From assembly GCA_958295885.1 (NCBI GenBank), contig OY282380.1, positions 2,046,001-2,110,000 of the forward strand: DNA of 64,000 nucleotides, written 5' to 3'. This DNA is from Arenicellales bacterium (GTDB taxonomy: Bacteria; Pseudomonadota; Gammaproteobacteria; Arenicellales; JAJDZL01). The notes beneath the pieces are model-generated. The model had not been told where the DNA came from. It did not search any database and saw nothing but the letters and a program-made list of their open reading frames with translations. A program made the translations under genes and the position numbers. Shown here piece by piece: positions 1 through 9,657 of the stretch (its first letter is position 1; each line of letters opens with the position of its first letter).

Positions 1-749
1 GAATTCTCAATACGCGACCGGCGGAATTCAGTCAGTATTTCGTTCAGCAGGTTGAACAAAGCGGCGGAAAAGTCGTTGGCCTGCCGACGATTGAAATTGA
101 GTTCACTGCAGACTCGCAGGAAATCGCTCGCATTCTGTCTCCGGCAGAATCTTTCGACTGGGCTGTATTTTCCAGTCAAAATGCAGTGTTGTCGGTATTG
201 GATTGCATGAAGTCCATTGGGCTGAGTTGGCCTTCGCACATAAAGTGTGCTGCAGTCGGGCCAAAAACTGCTAAATTAGTGAATCATGTTTTCGAGCAGG
301 ACCTGGTACTTTCACCGACGGAACGCTATGGTGCGCAAGGCCTGCTTGACATGAACGAGATGCAGCATGTGCAAAGTTCCAGAATTGTCGTATTTGACGG
401 TGGGAAAGGAACGGGAATTCTAATGCGTGAATTGCCTGCGCGATGCAACGAAGTGGTTCATCAAACGGTATATTCCCGCAACCTGCCAAATGTTGATATT
501 GAACCGGTCGCAAAGCTGATTCGCGATCAATCGATTCATTTTATCCTGATCACCAGCGTGAATGGCGGCTCAAATCTGTTTCAACTGCTGGGCGCCCAAC
601 TGTCAAATGAACTGAAACATTCAACTTTCGTCGTATACAGTGCAAGAATTGCGGAGTATCTCAAGCAGCAAGGCTGTTCAAAAGTTTTGGTTCCAGCCTT
701 CGCCTCAGACGATTCAGTCATCGGTCTAATTGAAAGATACAGTATATAG
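1..749 (+). CDS. hemD: Uroporphyrinogen-III synthase, 5' end cut by window
   Basis: Cyclises and inverts ring D of hydroxymethylbilane to give uroporphyrinogen III, the branch point of heme, siroheme and cobalamin synthesis. The frame is open from position 3, where it reads ILNTRPAEFSQ; the N-TRP motif is the usual start region of HemD, so only a few N-terminal residues are missing. Other family signatures are FSSQNAV (near the first third), a VGPKTAKL segment and a C-terminal stretch ending in an FASDDSVIGL-like motif. Directly downstream are hemX and hemY, the conserved proteobacterial order. An internal ATG at 186 is not the start, because conserved sequence precedes it. Confidence is high from motif and context. 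Confidence 0.93.
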   Translation, partial: ILNTRPAEFSQYFVQQVEQSGGKVVGLPTIEIEFTADSQEIARILSPAESFDWAVFSSQNAVLSVLDCMKSIGLSWPSHIKCAAVGPKTAKLVNHVFEQDLVLSPTERYGAQGLLDMNEMQHVQSSRIVVFDGGKGTGILMRELPARCNEVVHQTVYSRNLPNVDIEPVAKLIRDQSIHFILITSVNGGSNLFQLLGAQLSNELKHSTFVVYSARIAEYLKQQGCSKVLVPAFASDDSVIGLIERYSI

Positions 750-810
750 AGTGTAATGACGGTCTGTAATTTACATTTATTCGTTGACAGGTAGCTGACC
801 CGAAAGCACC

Positions 811-1920
811 ATGAACGAAAAGTCGAACCCTTCAAGTGCAGCCGACTCCCGATCTTCCGGGCTGGTAAAGTGGTTGATTGGGATCGCACTATTGATTTCC
901 TCACTGGCCGCGGGTGGGGTAGGATACATGTACTATCGTTATGAGATGGTTCTCGGACCCAAGTTGGCGGCTGAAAAAGCTGCAGCTGACCAATTCAATA
1001 CTCAGATTCAGAATCTGCAGAATCGCGATGCTGAATTTGAAGCGCGGTTGGCAATTCAGAAAGAGGAATTCACGGAAGGCATTGAGAAGCAAGTTGCAAA
1101 CTTAGCAGAAGTGGAGAATATAGTCCGAAGCAACAACGAAGCATTCCAGATTCAATTTGAAAAGTTGATGGAGTCCACTGCAGTTTCCTTTCAAGAATCA
1201 AAACAGGGCATGGACAGCTTGATTCTTGAAGAATTGGTCTTTTTACTGTCGATCGCTGAATCGCGGCTGAAGAACACAGGTGACTTGCAGTCTGCCATCA
1301 AACTCAGACAGGTTGCACGTGATCAGCTGGCACTCAGTTCTGACCCAAGGGTGATACCAGTTCGCAATACGATTGATGAAGAAATATCACAGCTGAGCGC
1401 AGTGGAATCCGTCAATGTAACGGACATCGCCAAGCAGATTCTGACGCTTGCAGAGGTAGCATCGACTCTGCCTTTCAAGGAACCTTTCAAAGAAAAAGAG
1501 ACTGAGTCGCAGTCTGCCGAGACTCCGGTCAATGGAGACGAAGACATGAGTGCGTTAGAATCCGCAGCTTGGGAAATTTTTGCAGATTTTAAATCGCTCA
1601 TCAAGATTCAGAAGGTTGATGATGACGCGGCGCTGCTCCCAAGTCCCGAACAAAAAGCCTCTTTAGTCGAAAACATGCGGCAGTCACTGCTGGCGGCGCA
1701 GCTGGCTGTGCTGCACAACCAGACTGACGTATTCCGTGAAAACCTCGGTTACGTTCAGAACTTGCTGGATAAGTATTTTTTATCTGGTTCTTCAGAGGTT
1801 GTGGCTTTCTCAAAATCCCTGCGAGATCTATCCAAAATCGACTTTCAGACTAATATCCCCAACGTTTCAGCTTCGCTGGAGCAGCTTCGGCTGATCCAAA
1901 CTACAGATCTTGCCCGATAA
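811..1920 (+). CDS. hemX: HemX family membrane protein
   Basis: 369 residues. A short polar N-terminus is followed by one membrane segment (about residues 19-41) and a long glutamate/glutamine-rich coiled-coil stretch (about 50-130). The remaining alpha-helical domain contains an LLSIAESRL-type motif typical of the HemX family (Pfam HemX). Family members sit in the inner membrane with the bulk of the chain in the periplasm. A methyltransferase role was once proposed, but no methyltransferase motif is visible here and the true function is unsettled. The gene lies 61 bp after hemD, and hemY follows 3 bp after its stop, so the three genes are almost certainly one transcript. Confidence 0.88.
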   Translation: MNEKSNPSSAADSRSSGLVKWLIGIALLISSLAAGGVGYMYYRYEMVLGPKLAAEKAAADQFNTQIQNLQNRDAEFEARLAIQKEEFTEGIEKQVANLAEVENIVRSNNEAFQIQFEKLMESTAVSFQESKQGMDSLILEELVFLLSIAESRLKNTGDLQSAIKLRQVARDQLALSSDPRVIPVRNTIDEEISQLSAVESVNVTDIAKQILTLAEVASTLPFKEPFKEKETESQSAETPVNGDEDMSALESAAWEIFADFKSLIKIQKVDDDAALLPSPEQKASLVENMRQSLLAAQLAVLHNQTDVFRENLGYVQNLLDKYFLSGSSEVVAFSKSLRDLSKIDFQTNIPNVSASLEQLRLIQTTDLAR

Positions 1921-1923
1921 TCG

Positions 1924-3102
1924 ATGCTTTACCTGATTTTGTTGGCTCTGATCACCGTAGTGGTTTCGATGATAACGACCTATTTGTTGGGTGATCCTGG
2001 TTATCTGTTGTTGAGGGTGGGCAGCTGGCATATTGAGCTGTCGCTGGTATTTGCCGTTCTGGCATTGTTTCTGATTGTCGTGATGCTGTTTGTCGTTTTG
2101 GAACTGTTCATCGGGTTTGCAAACATACCCAGAACAATCGGTCGACTTTTTGGCGGTGGTCGAGCACGTCGCAGCAAGCGACTGATTTCCAGAAAAGGTC
2201 TGATTTACTGGCTGGAAGAAGACTGGGACAACATTCAGCAGCTGTTTGAGCGCTTTGCTCAAGTCGATTCAGAACCTGAGGTGGGGTATATGATCGCAGC
2301 GTATACAGCTCAGCAGCAAGGGAATTTGGAAAAACGCAATCAGTACCTGGCTAGAGCCTGGAGTGAAAGCAAGCAAAACAAGCATTTGGTTTCATTGCTT
2401 GCCGCGCGGCTGTTCATTGCTTCTGAGGAATATGCAGGCGCATCTGCCCAATTGAAAAAAGTCTGTTCGCGTTACCCGAAAAACAAAGCCGCTTTTCGAA
2501 TGTTGACAGAGACTTACCGAAAAAGCCGACAATGGCATGATCTATACGTATTGCTCCCGCATCTTCAAAAGGCCAAAGCGTATTCTCCTGAAGAATTCAA
2601 TGCCATTTCGAAGGATGTGACCAAACTTCGTATGCAATCCCTGGAATCGGCGAGTGAAGTGCTGAAAGCATGGAAAAAATCGCCAAATGCTACCAAAAAC
2701 AATCCTGAATTCGCCGCAGCGTATGTACGGAAATTGCTGGAGTTCAATCGACACGAAGAAGCAGAAAAAATATTGCGGCGAGTCTTAAATGCCCGTTGGA
2801 GTTCGGATCTGGCATATTTATACGGATTAATCCGCGGTCAAGTTGACAAGAAGCGCATTTATGCGACTGCGCTGAAGTGGCTTGAAAAGCATTATGACGA
2901 CTCCGAGCTGCTGCTTACGGTTGGCAAGCTGGCGCGGAGAAATGACGATTCAAAACAGGCTAGATTACATCTGGAAAGCGCAATTGAGAAGGGCGGTCGA
3001 CGCGAAGTCTATGAGGAGCTGGGTGATTTATTGGTCCGAATGGGTGATGCGAAAGCCGCAATGGAAGTTTACGAACAAGGCGTATTGGTTTCTAGAAGCT
3101 GA
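1924..3102 (+). CDS. hemY: HemY family TPR membrane protein
   Basis: 392 residues. Two hydrophobic segments lie near the N-terminus (about residues 1-30 and 38-66), followed by a cytoplasmic-type helical repeat region with TPR-like periodicity. Recognisable pieces are YMIAAYTAQQQGN, LAARLFIASEEY and a C-terminal ELGDLLVRMGDAKAAMEVYEQ repeat. This matches the HemY N-terminal domain plus TPR architecture found downstream of hemX in gamma- and betaproteobacteria. It should not be confused with the protoporphyrinogen oxidase HemY of Bacillus. Start ATG lies 3 bp after the hemX stop, which suggests translational coupling. The exact role in heme metabolism is not established. Confidence 0.88.
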   Translation: MLYLILLALITVVVSMITTYLLGDPGYLLLRVGSWHIELSLVFAVLALFLIVVMLFVVLELFIGFANIPRTIGRLFGGGRARRSKRLISRKGLIYWLEEDWDNIQQLFERFAQVDSEPEVGYMIAAYTAQQQGNLEKRNQYLARAWSESKQNKHLVSLLAARLFIASEEYAGASAQLKKVCSRYPKNKAAFRMLTETYRKSRQWHDLYVLLPHLQKAKAYSPEEFNAISKDVTKLRMQSLESASEVLKAWKKSPNATKNNPEFAAAYVRKLLEFNRHEEAEKILRRVLNARWSSDLAYLYGLIRGQVDKKRIYATALKWLEKHYDDSELLLTVGKLARRNDDSKQARLHLESAIEKGGRREVYEELGDLLVRMGDAKAAMEVYEQGVLVSRS

Positions 3103-3125
3103 GCAGACTCCGAACCCAGTCCGAA

Positions 3126-4163
3126 TTATCTGCTGGGATAAAGAGTGTCACTTGAAAACTCAAACGAATCGTAATATAGATTCGTCAGGTCGAGTCCATA
3201 TTCGGGAAATGTTTCTCGAATGACGTCAATCATAGGCGGTGGACCGCTGGCATAGATTTCATACTGTGTGAGGTCCGGGTAACGTCGCAGCACAGCATCA
3301 TGCACCCAGCCGGCTTCTCCGTGCCAGTCATCATCGGCGGCTGGTTCGGAAAGCACTAAAGTTGAATCAAAGTCATCTCCAAAGAACCGCTTCCAAGCCT
3401 CAAATTTGTCAGTGTGATAGAGGTCTTGACGTGCTCGCACTCCCCAGAAAAGATGCATTTTGCGATGAATATTTTTCGCTGCCATGTTTTCAATGATGGC
3501 GTGAATCGGAGCGAACCCCGTGCCTCCGGCAATCATGATGAGCGGCTGGTCGGAGTCATCGCGTAGAAAAAAAGTGCCTAGCGGACCTTCGAATCGAAAA
3601 ATGTCACCTATCTTCATGGATTGAAAAACATAGGTTGTAAAGCGACCTTTTGGCACATGTCGAACCTGCAGCACAATGATGTTCTCGGCCGCAGGTGGAT
3701 TCGCGATCGAAAATCCCCGTTTTCTGCCATCTCGCATCATGATGTCAATGTATTGGCCCGCAATGTAATGGAAGGAAGTGCGTGGAGGCAGACGCAGTTT
3801 GACTTCCATAACATCATGCGTAAGTCGATTGAGACCTAAAATTCGACAGGGAAGCTTTTGAATGTTGGCATTGAACAGTGGAGAAAGTTCCGGTGCTCGA
3901 ATTTCCACATTCTCCCGCGGATGGGCTCGACACAAAAGAACCGCCCCATCTGCAGCCTCTTCGTCCGACAGGGCAGATTTGCTGTATTCGTCGTAGACAA
4001 CTCGACCAGAGACCAAGTCAGCCTTGCAGGCTGCGCAGGTACCATTTCGACAGCTGTATGAAACCGCATAACCATGTCGAAGAATTGCGTCCAGGATGGT
4101 TTCACTGGGTTGGACGCTATATTTCCTTCCTGTTGTCTGGTTTGTAACTTGAAATTCCGTCAT
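3126..4163 (-). CDS. 2Fe-2S ferredoxin-type flavin oxidoreductase (CDP-6-deoxyglucoseen reductase-like)
   Basis: 345 residues from the ATG at 4163; two TTG codons further upstream are less convincing starts. The N-terminal plant-type 2Fe-2S domain has cysteines at residues 38, 43, 46 and 78 (CRNGTCAAC then LLCRA). It is followed by an FAD-binding barrel (YIAGQYIDI, GFSIANPP) and an NAD(P)-binding domain (MIAGGTGFAPI, YASGPPPMI). This is the order seen in CDP-6-deoxy-delta-3,4-glucoseen reductase-like proteins and in the reductase components of oxygenases. It should pass electrons from NAD(P)H through FAD to an iron-sulfur acceptor. No oxygenase or deoxysugar gene lies nearby, so the partner is unknown. 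Its 3' end converges on hemY with a 23-bp gap. Confidence 0.85.
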   Translation of the reverse strand: MTEFQVTNQTTGRKYSVQPSETILDAILRHGYAVSYSCRNGTCAACKADLVSGRVVYDEYSKSALSDEEAADGAVLLCRAHPRENVEIRAPELSPLFNANIQKLPCRILGLNRLTHDVMEVKLRLPPRTSFHYIAGQYIDIMMRDGRKRGFSIANPPAAENIIVLQVRHVPKGRFTTYVFQSMKIGDIFRFEGPLGTFFLRDDSDQPLIMIAGGTGFAPIHAIIENMAAKNIHRKMHLFWGVRARQDLYHTDKFEAWKRFFGDDFDSTLVLSEPAADDDWHGEAGWVHDAVLRRYPDLTQYEIYASGPPPMIDVIRETFPEYGLDLTNLYYDSFEFSSDTLYPSR

Positions 4164-5101
4164 AAAAGGTTTGCTAGCACTCAACAATAAGAAGGGTTGG
4201 TAATTTCTGTATCGAAATCTGATTCACAATCAATTCACACAAGCTTGGAATTTTAAATCAACCACAGTCAATTTCGTGTGTTGTTGAAATTATTCTCCAC
4301 GGTACCGAAATCTTTCTGCTAGCTGTCGCTTCATTGGATTGATCTGATGCCAATCTAGATCAAGCTTGAGAGCAGTTTGAATTGAAATTGTAATCCCTAT
4401 AACGGCTTTGATGCTTCCGTGCACTTTCATTTTTCATGAGAGACTCACTATATCAGTTCTCGGAATGGCAGCTTCATGGATGCAGTTTTGATAGTCTTCC
4501 AGGCAATATGAGCATTTGTACATAATGGAAGGGCTTTCTAAACTGTAAATTTTTAAACATACTATTGTTCGAGAAACTCCCGGCAAGTTTTTAGTGACTC
4601 GAGTCGGAGTGGAGCGTTCGTGACAAGAATTGGTAGTGACGACATAACTAAAATTGACAACGGGCGGGATGTGCATCGTCATCGTTTTGTCTAATTTCGT
4701 TGTTTAACTAAAAATGTGGCTGCCGATTTTCCACTTATACGGCTGAACATTTACCAATATCTGTCGTAATCTTCTACAGTAGAGCTAGACTTTGGAGATG
4801 GTCAGGGAGTCGGTCATACTCGGTGGTATTGAATCAAGCAACGTCTTTCACCGGTTTGATCGAAGTTGGTGGATAAAAACGCATGATGTTGCATCGGAAG
4901 ATATTTGTAGAAATTAATGCATCCTAGCATCTGCAAGCCGAAATGGGGAACGATCAATGTTCATTGATGAGTGTTTCACATTTTTTAAACAGGTTGCAGA
5001 ACAGATGGGCTAGAAACAAGGAGCGATGATTAAACGTCGCCAGTGTGGATTAATGGGCCCATGGAAGTTTGCAGCAAATTAGCAAGAATTCCGCAAAAAA
5101 A
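4164..5101. other. Long stretch without a supportable gene
   Basis: About 0.9 kb of AT-rich sequence. The only open frame of note (4434-4682, minus, 82 codons) has no recognisable motif and an unlikely composition. No convincing tRNA, hairpin with T-tract or repeat was seen. It probably holds the divergent upstream region of the flavin reductase plus decayed sequence beside the dead restriction pair. Confidence 0.4.
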
Positions 5102-5827
5102 TTATGATTGATCCTTCTCAGGGCATAAGAAGAGTGGGATTGGATTCACGGCATTCAAGTTCAATATCTTGTTCCAGTTAATTTCACCGTTTTCTAGCGC
5201 GTAAGCTTGAGATAGCTCTTCAGATGATCTTTCGATTGTAGATTCGTATTGACGCGCATAGGTTTCTTACATCGCATCAGAAAATTCACCAATCAATTTA
5301 AAAGCAGACTGATACATGAAAGCTCTACCTGAAATGAGTTCCCAAAATTCTTGACCGCATAATTATTGATGGGTTCCTTTGTCAAAATTCTTACCGGTTT
5401 TCCCATAACAACAACCCTCAATTGCTCGAATTTGAGATTTACTCGCACCTTGATGATAATCCTGTCGAGCTTTGCGAAAAATTGCCTTCATTTGATTCTT
5501 CTGAGAGGCGTTTCCCCAATTCGGACCAGATTTTATGCTGATAATATGCAGAATTTCGTTTCTTTCAAATTCTAAATCAACTCCTTGAACCATTGATTTT
5601 CTGCCACCGTACGACTGTTTGCATATTCCGACTGCTATTTTTTCAAGAGCATTTCCAAAGAGTGTTTCTTCACTCGATGATAAGGTAGCATCGGTGAGCG
5701 ACTTTACAAAATTTGTTAATGAGTCAAAACTCTTGTAACGAAACAGATACGGATTTTTTCGCTTAAGGATATTTCCCAATCTAAGGTTACGTGCTTTATT
5801 AAGCCTCGAACTATCAAATTCATTCAA
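5102..5827 (-). pseudogene. PmeII-like type II restriction endonuclease, two in-frame stops
   Basis: The open part (5363-5827) encodes 154 residues with features of a PmeII-like restriction nuclease: NPYLFR, SSSEETLFG, YGGRKS, a putative PD-(D/E)XK core with VDLEFERNE and SIKSGPNWGN, and GCCYGKT. The frame then meets TAA at 5363-5365 and continues in register as LCGQEFWELISG. It meets another TAA at 5267-5269 and ends at TAA 5102. The matching sequence on both sides of each stop shows a gene dead by point mutation rather than a naturally short protein. It lies 52 bp downstream of, and on the same strand as, a similarly broken methyltransferase. The family name is from recall of its motifs; the stops are seen directly. 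Confidence 0.75.
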
Positions 5828-5879
5828 TGCTTCCCTAATTACTGTCTGAATTGGTGAAGTTGAGCTGACGCTACTTGGA

Positions 5880-6677
5880 CTAATCTAAACGCGCTTCGGC
5901 TTGCATACAGTAGTCAAATTTAATTTCAATCCCGATAGACTTACGATGCAACTTTCGAGCGGCAACTAGTGTCGTACCGCTTCCTACGAAAGGATCAAGA
6001 ACGATATCGCCAAGCTGGGTAAATAATTTAATAAATCAAGACGGCAGCTGTTCCGGAAAGACTGCACTGTGTTCTCTATTCGAACATTCAGTTGCCATGT
6101 GAAGTACGTTTGTAGGATAGGCTTTTTCTCGACCTACCCAGTTAGAAATATTCTTTCCGAATCCACTTCCAACATTCGAAACATCCCGAATTTTGTCGGT
6201 TTGACTTAATTTGGTAAGTCGATGTTCTGCCCAATTACCCATCGGAACCATTACAGATTCTTGGTACATGCAGAATTTTTTTTGGCGATTAAAGTGTAGT
6301 AATCGCTCTCAGCTGTCACGAAATCGATTGGGCCATTTGCCTGGATAACTATTCTTCTTATGCCATATGTATTCCTCGGTCCACAGCCAACCTTGTTTTT
6401 TCATTGCCAAAATCAGTTCCAACACATAGGTATGACGTTCAGCGTTAACTACTCGTTCTTCAATATTTAGAATAAAAGACCCCGTCGGTTTGATCACTCG
6501 ATCCAACTCTGCTGCGATTGGTAAAAACCAAGAAACATATTCATCTGGATGAATGCCGCCATATGTAGTACGCCTAGCGTCAGCATAGGGTGGTGAAGTG
6601 ACGATTAAGTCTATGGTATTCGACTCGATTAAAGACAATTTCTCTCGGCAGTCGCCATGAATAATTCGGGGATTCAT
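5880..6677 (-). pseudogene. Site-specific DNA methyltransferase (N6/N4 type), two in-frame TGA codons
   Basis: From ATG 6677 the frame reads MNPRIIHGDCREKLSL, then the amino-methyltransferase motif IV TSPPY and a D-ERVIKPTGSF-like motif. It is cut by TGA at 6309-6311 exactly where family members have tryptophan (RFRDS-stop-ERLLHF). It resumes in frame through NWAEHRLTKL and HSAVFPEQLPS and meets another TGA at 6036-6038, again at an expected tryptophan (LPS-stop-FIKLFTQLGD). It then runs through the SAM-binding DPFVGSGTT motif to TAG at 5880. Order TSPPY before DPFxGSGTT is the beta-class layout. Both breaks are TGG-to-TGA changes. Genes in this window use TGA as a stop, so recoding is unlikely. 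It would have been the partner of the adjacent nuclease. Confidence 0.82.
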
Positions 6678-7075
6678 TTCGTGAATCTCCGATTTGCGAA
6701 ATACTTAGGCTGGTGTTGACAAATTCGAAACATCCTATTTCTTAGGCAGCGGTACCGGATGCATAAACTGAATTATTTGAAGGTATCCTTGATCAGAATT
6801 GTAAGAAATTCTGTAACCCGTTGATTGTTAATCGTTAAAATTCAGTAAAACGAAAGAAGAAGTTTTAGTCTATGAATCGTTAGCGACAAATTTGATAAAT
6901 AACCAACAATCTCATGTGGCAATAGGAAATATTCTAGTTGAAAGATCTACATTTCCCCTAAATTTTTTATATTGCACTACCTATAAAGATGACTTTACTC
7001 AGGCCGACTTCATCATCGTACTTGAGGCATTAATTCACATAAAAGCGACAATTATTAGGAACATAAATATCCTTT
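6678..7075. other. Intergenic region without a supportable gene
   Basis: About 400 bp, strongly AT-rich, between the divergently oriented dead methyltransferase and mutM. A 63-codon plus-strand frame (6892-7083) has no protein-like features and overlaps the mutM start. The region presumably carried promoters for both sides. No clear operator or RNA structure was recognised. Confidence 0.4.
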
Positions 7076-7891
7076 ATGCCTGAACTACCGGAAGTAGAAA
7101 CCACAGTCCGCGGCATCAAGCCGAATTTGATCGGAATGCGGATCACGGACTTGACCGTAAGAGATCCAAGATTGCGATGGCGAATCCCAGAGAATCTTGC
7201 GTCAATGGTCGTAGGCAATATCGCCGAGAGCGTTTGCAGACGAGCCAAATACATTCTGGTCAAAATTGGCAGCGGACACCTGCTCCTGCACTTGGGCATG
7301 TCCGGAAGTCTCAGAATCTGCCCGCCGAATGAGCCGCCTGGACCCCATGATCACGTTGACTTTACACTCAGTAACGACCAGATTTTGCGATACCGAGATC
7401 CAAGAAGATTTGGATGTGTGCTTTGGCTCAGCGGCAATCCATATGAATATCGTTTGCTGCGGCATTTAGGGCCTGAACCCGATAGTGAAGAATTCACTGG
7501 AAACTATTTGTACGGCTTGTCAAAATCACGAACGACAGCGGTCAAGAACTTCATTATGAACAGCCGTGTTGTGGTTGGTGTCGGCAACATCTATGCATCG
7601 GAATCCTTGTTTCGAGCTGGCATTCACCCCATTCGACGCGCCAACCGAATTTCTGTCAAAAGATACGAACTGCTGGTCAGCAGCATACGAGACACGATTG
7701 ATTCTGCAATCGCTTTTGGTGGCACCACGCTGCGTGACTTTGTCAATGGCAGCGGTTCTCCTGGGTACTTTCGCCAGGAACTTCTTGTTTACGAACGCCA
7801 GCAGCAGGACTGCAGGCGGTGCGGAGATTCAATTCGAGTTAAAGTGATCGGGCAAAGATCCACGTATTACTGCACTGGCTGCCAGACCTGA
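7076..7891 (+). CDS. mutM: Formamidopyrimidine-DNA glycosylase
   Basis: 271 residues, the normal length for MutM/Fpg. It excises 8-oxoguanine and formamidopyrimidines and nicks the abasic site by beta,delta-elimination. The N-terminus is MPELPEVET, giving the catalytic Pro2 and Glu3. LHLGMSGSL contains the conserved lysine-region hairpin, GVGNIYASE the helix-two-turn-helix, and the C-terminus a zinc finger CRRC...CTGC with the conserved QRSTYYC segment. All key elements are present, so it should be active. Start ATG is certain because Pro2 must follow it. The ferredoxin gene converges on it 18 bp downstream. Confidence 0.97.
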   Translation: MPELPEVETTVRGIKPNLIGMRITDLTVRDPRLRWRIPENLASMVVGNIAESVCRRAKYILVKIGSGHLLLHLGMSGSLRICPPNEPPGPHDHVDFTLSNDQILRYRDPRRFGCVLWLSGNPYEYRLLRHLGPEPDSEEFTGNYLYGLSKSRTTAVKNFIMNSRVVVGVGNIYASESLFRAGIHPIRRANRISVKRYELLVSSIRDTIDSAIAFGGTTLRDFVNGSGSPGYFRQELLVYERQQQDCRRCGDSIRVKVIGQRSTYYCTGCQT

Positions 7892-7909
7892 CTGAATTTG
7901 TCGACTTGC

Positions 7910-8182
<273 letters not shown>

Positions 8183-8288
8183 TCAGCTCATTGTCTGATT
8201 CGAGTATATAAACTAGAGTTTTGAAGTTGGCCGTATGCTGGCCCAATTTTAATTCAGTGGACCTGTTTCCGAATCCGAGTTAAGCGCA

Positions 8289-9074
8289 ATGAACGATCTG
8301 ATTGATATGTACAATACTACGGTTTACCGTGGAAAATCTAAAATTTTAAACCGATTCAGCCTGCAGCTCCCGCTCAAGCGCAATATCGCGATTCTAGGGC
8401 CGAACGGCGCCGGTAAGACTACGCTTCTAAAAGTTCTCATGCGGGAACTCTATCCGGTTCGCTCGCCTGATTCATGGGTGCGCATTTTAGGCAAAGAAAC
8501 CTGGAATGTTTGGGAACTGAGAAAGAATTTAGGATTCATTTCTCAAGATCTGCAAAACCGCTATTTTGGTTACGTGAAAGGCATTGAAGTCGTATTGTCT
8601 GGATTTCATTCCAGCGTTGGAATTTACAGCCACCAAGAATACGAGCCGGAGGCGATTGAACTGAGTCGACGGATTATGGCAGATCTTCAGATCGAATCAT
8701 TGCAGGAAAATTTATTCAGCCACATGTCAACCGGTGAGCAAAGACGTTTTCTCTTGGCGCGTTCTCTGGTGAGTGAGCCTGCGACGCTAGTGTTGGATGA
8801 ACCGACGAGCGGATTGGATTTAACAGCGACATTCCTGTATTTGCGACTCATGAGAAAACTGATGCGAGATGGGAAGCAAATTGTTCTCGTAACTCACCAT
8901 ATTCACGAAATCCCACCCGAAGTTGACTACATAGTATTGATCAAGAACGGGAAAATTGTCAATAGCGGGGACAAAAGTGACTTGTTTACGAATGAACAGC
9001 TGAGCGATTTGTACGGTACGAAAATGAAAGTGATTTCTGACAACGGATATTATCAAGTGATCCCTGATGAATGA
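8289..9074 (+). CDS. ABC transporter ATP-binding protein
   Basis: 261 residues forming one complete ABC ATPase domain. It has Walker A GPNGAGKTT (about residues 39-47), a Q-loop region FISQDLQNR, signature STGEQRR, Walker B LVLDEPTSGLD and the switch histidine VTHHIHE. The sequence resembles the single domains of ModF-like ATPases more than importer subunits. No permease or binding protein lies nearby, so it may serve a distant membrane partner or act as a soluble ATPase. Substrate is unknown. Start ATG is taken because the preceding region lacks coding character. Confidence 0.85.
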   Translation: MNDLIDMYNTTVYRGKSKILNRFSLQLPLKRNIAILGPNGAGKTTLLKVLMRELYPVRSPDSWVRILGKETWNVWELRKNLGFISQDLQNRYFGYVKGIEVVLSGFHSSVGIYSHQEYEPEAIELSRRIMADLQIESLQENLFSHMSTGEQRRFLLARSLVSEPATLVLDEPTSGLDLTATFLYLRLMRKLMRDGKQIVLVTHHIHEIPPEVDYIVLIKNGKIVNSGDKSDLFTNEQLSDLYGTKMKVISDNGYYQVIPDE

Positions 9075-9261
9075 TGGACCGAACTGCAGCAAATGCCATC
9101 AATGTTTCAAACGCCACGAAACCAGCAATTCTGATATGGACTGACCCTGTCCAATGTTGTAATTTGAAGGTGCGCGGCTTGATGAGGCCATCGCATAAAA
9201 ATCTGAAGAAATTAAAGTTTGGATGAGTTAAACACGCAGAAATCATCCAGCTAAATGAAGT

Positions 9262-9657
9262 GTGTGCTATGGTGATATTTTTGCTTCTGATCTAGCAGAA
9301 AAGAATCCTCGTCTTAAACGACATTTGAGGGCTGCCGTGATTCAGGCTTTTGAGTTCACTTATGAACTGTCCTTCAAGATGCTAAAACGTCATCTGGCAT
9401 TGACATCTACCAATCCAAAAGCGGTCGACAGCATGATTTTCGACGAAGTCGTACGCGAAGCATTCAAACAATCTCTCGTACAGGCTGAAATTCCTGTCTG
9501 GAGGGATTTTCGTCGTAATAGAGGCACCACAAGTCATGCCTATAATGAAGAAAAAGCACAAGCAGTTTTAAATGGCGTACCAACCTTTCTCGTTGAAGCG
9601 CGTTATCTCTTGCAGCAGTTGCAAAAAAAGCACAATGCCCTTGACTGGTCTCATTGA
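9262..9657 (+). CDS. HI0074-like nucleotidyltransferase substrate-binding (HEPN-like) protein
   Basis: 131 residues from a GTG start; a stop lies two codons upstream. The motif AAVIQAFEFTYELSFKMLKR is the hallmark of the HI0074 family, which pairs with minimal nucleotidyltransferases. RNRGTTSHAYNEE matches the R-x4-6-H region of HEPN-type RNases and antitoxin-like partners. The family usually has some ten more N-terminal residues, so the 5' end may be slightly truncated or the start misjudged. The nucleotidyltransferase gene begins 23 bp before this stop, indicating translational coupling. Together they form a putative MNT/HEPN-type toxin-antitoxin module. Confidence 0.75.
   Translation: MCYGDIFASDLAEKNPRLKRHLRAAVIQAFEFTYELSFKMLKRHLALTSTNPKAVDSMIFDEVVREAFKQSLVQAEIPVWRDFRRNRGTTSHAYNEEKAQAVLNGVPTFLVEARYLLQQLQKKHNALDWSH

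Noticed and set aside
5880..6677. TGA read as tryptophan (alternative genetic code) in the methyltransferase
   Set aside because: Other intact genes in the window (mutM, sucA, hemY) end in TGA, and the neighbouring nuclease is broken by TAA, so mutation is the simpler explanation.
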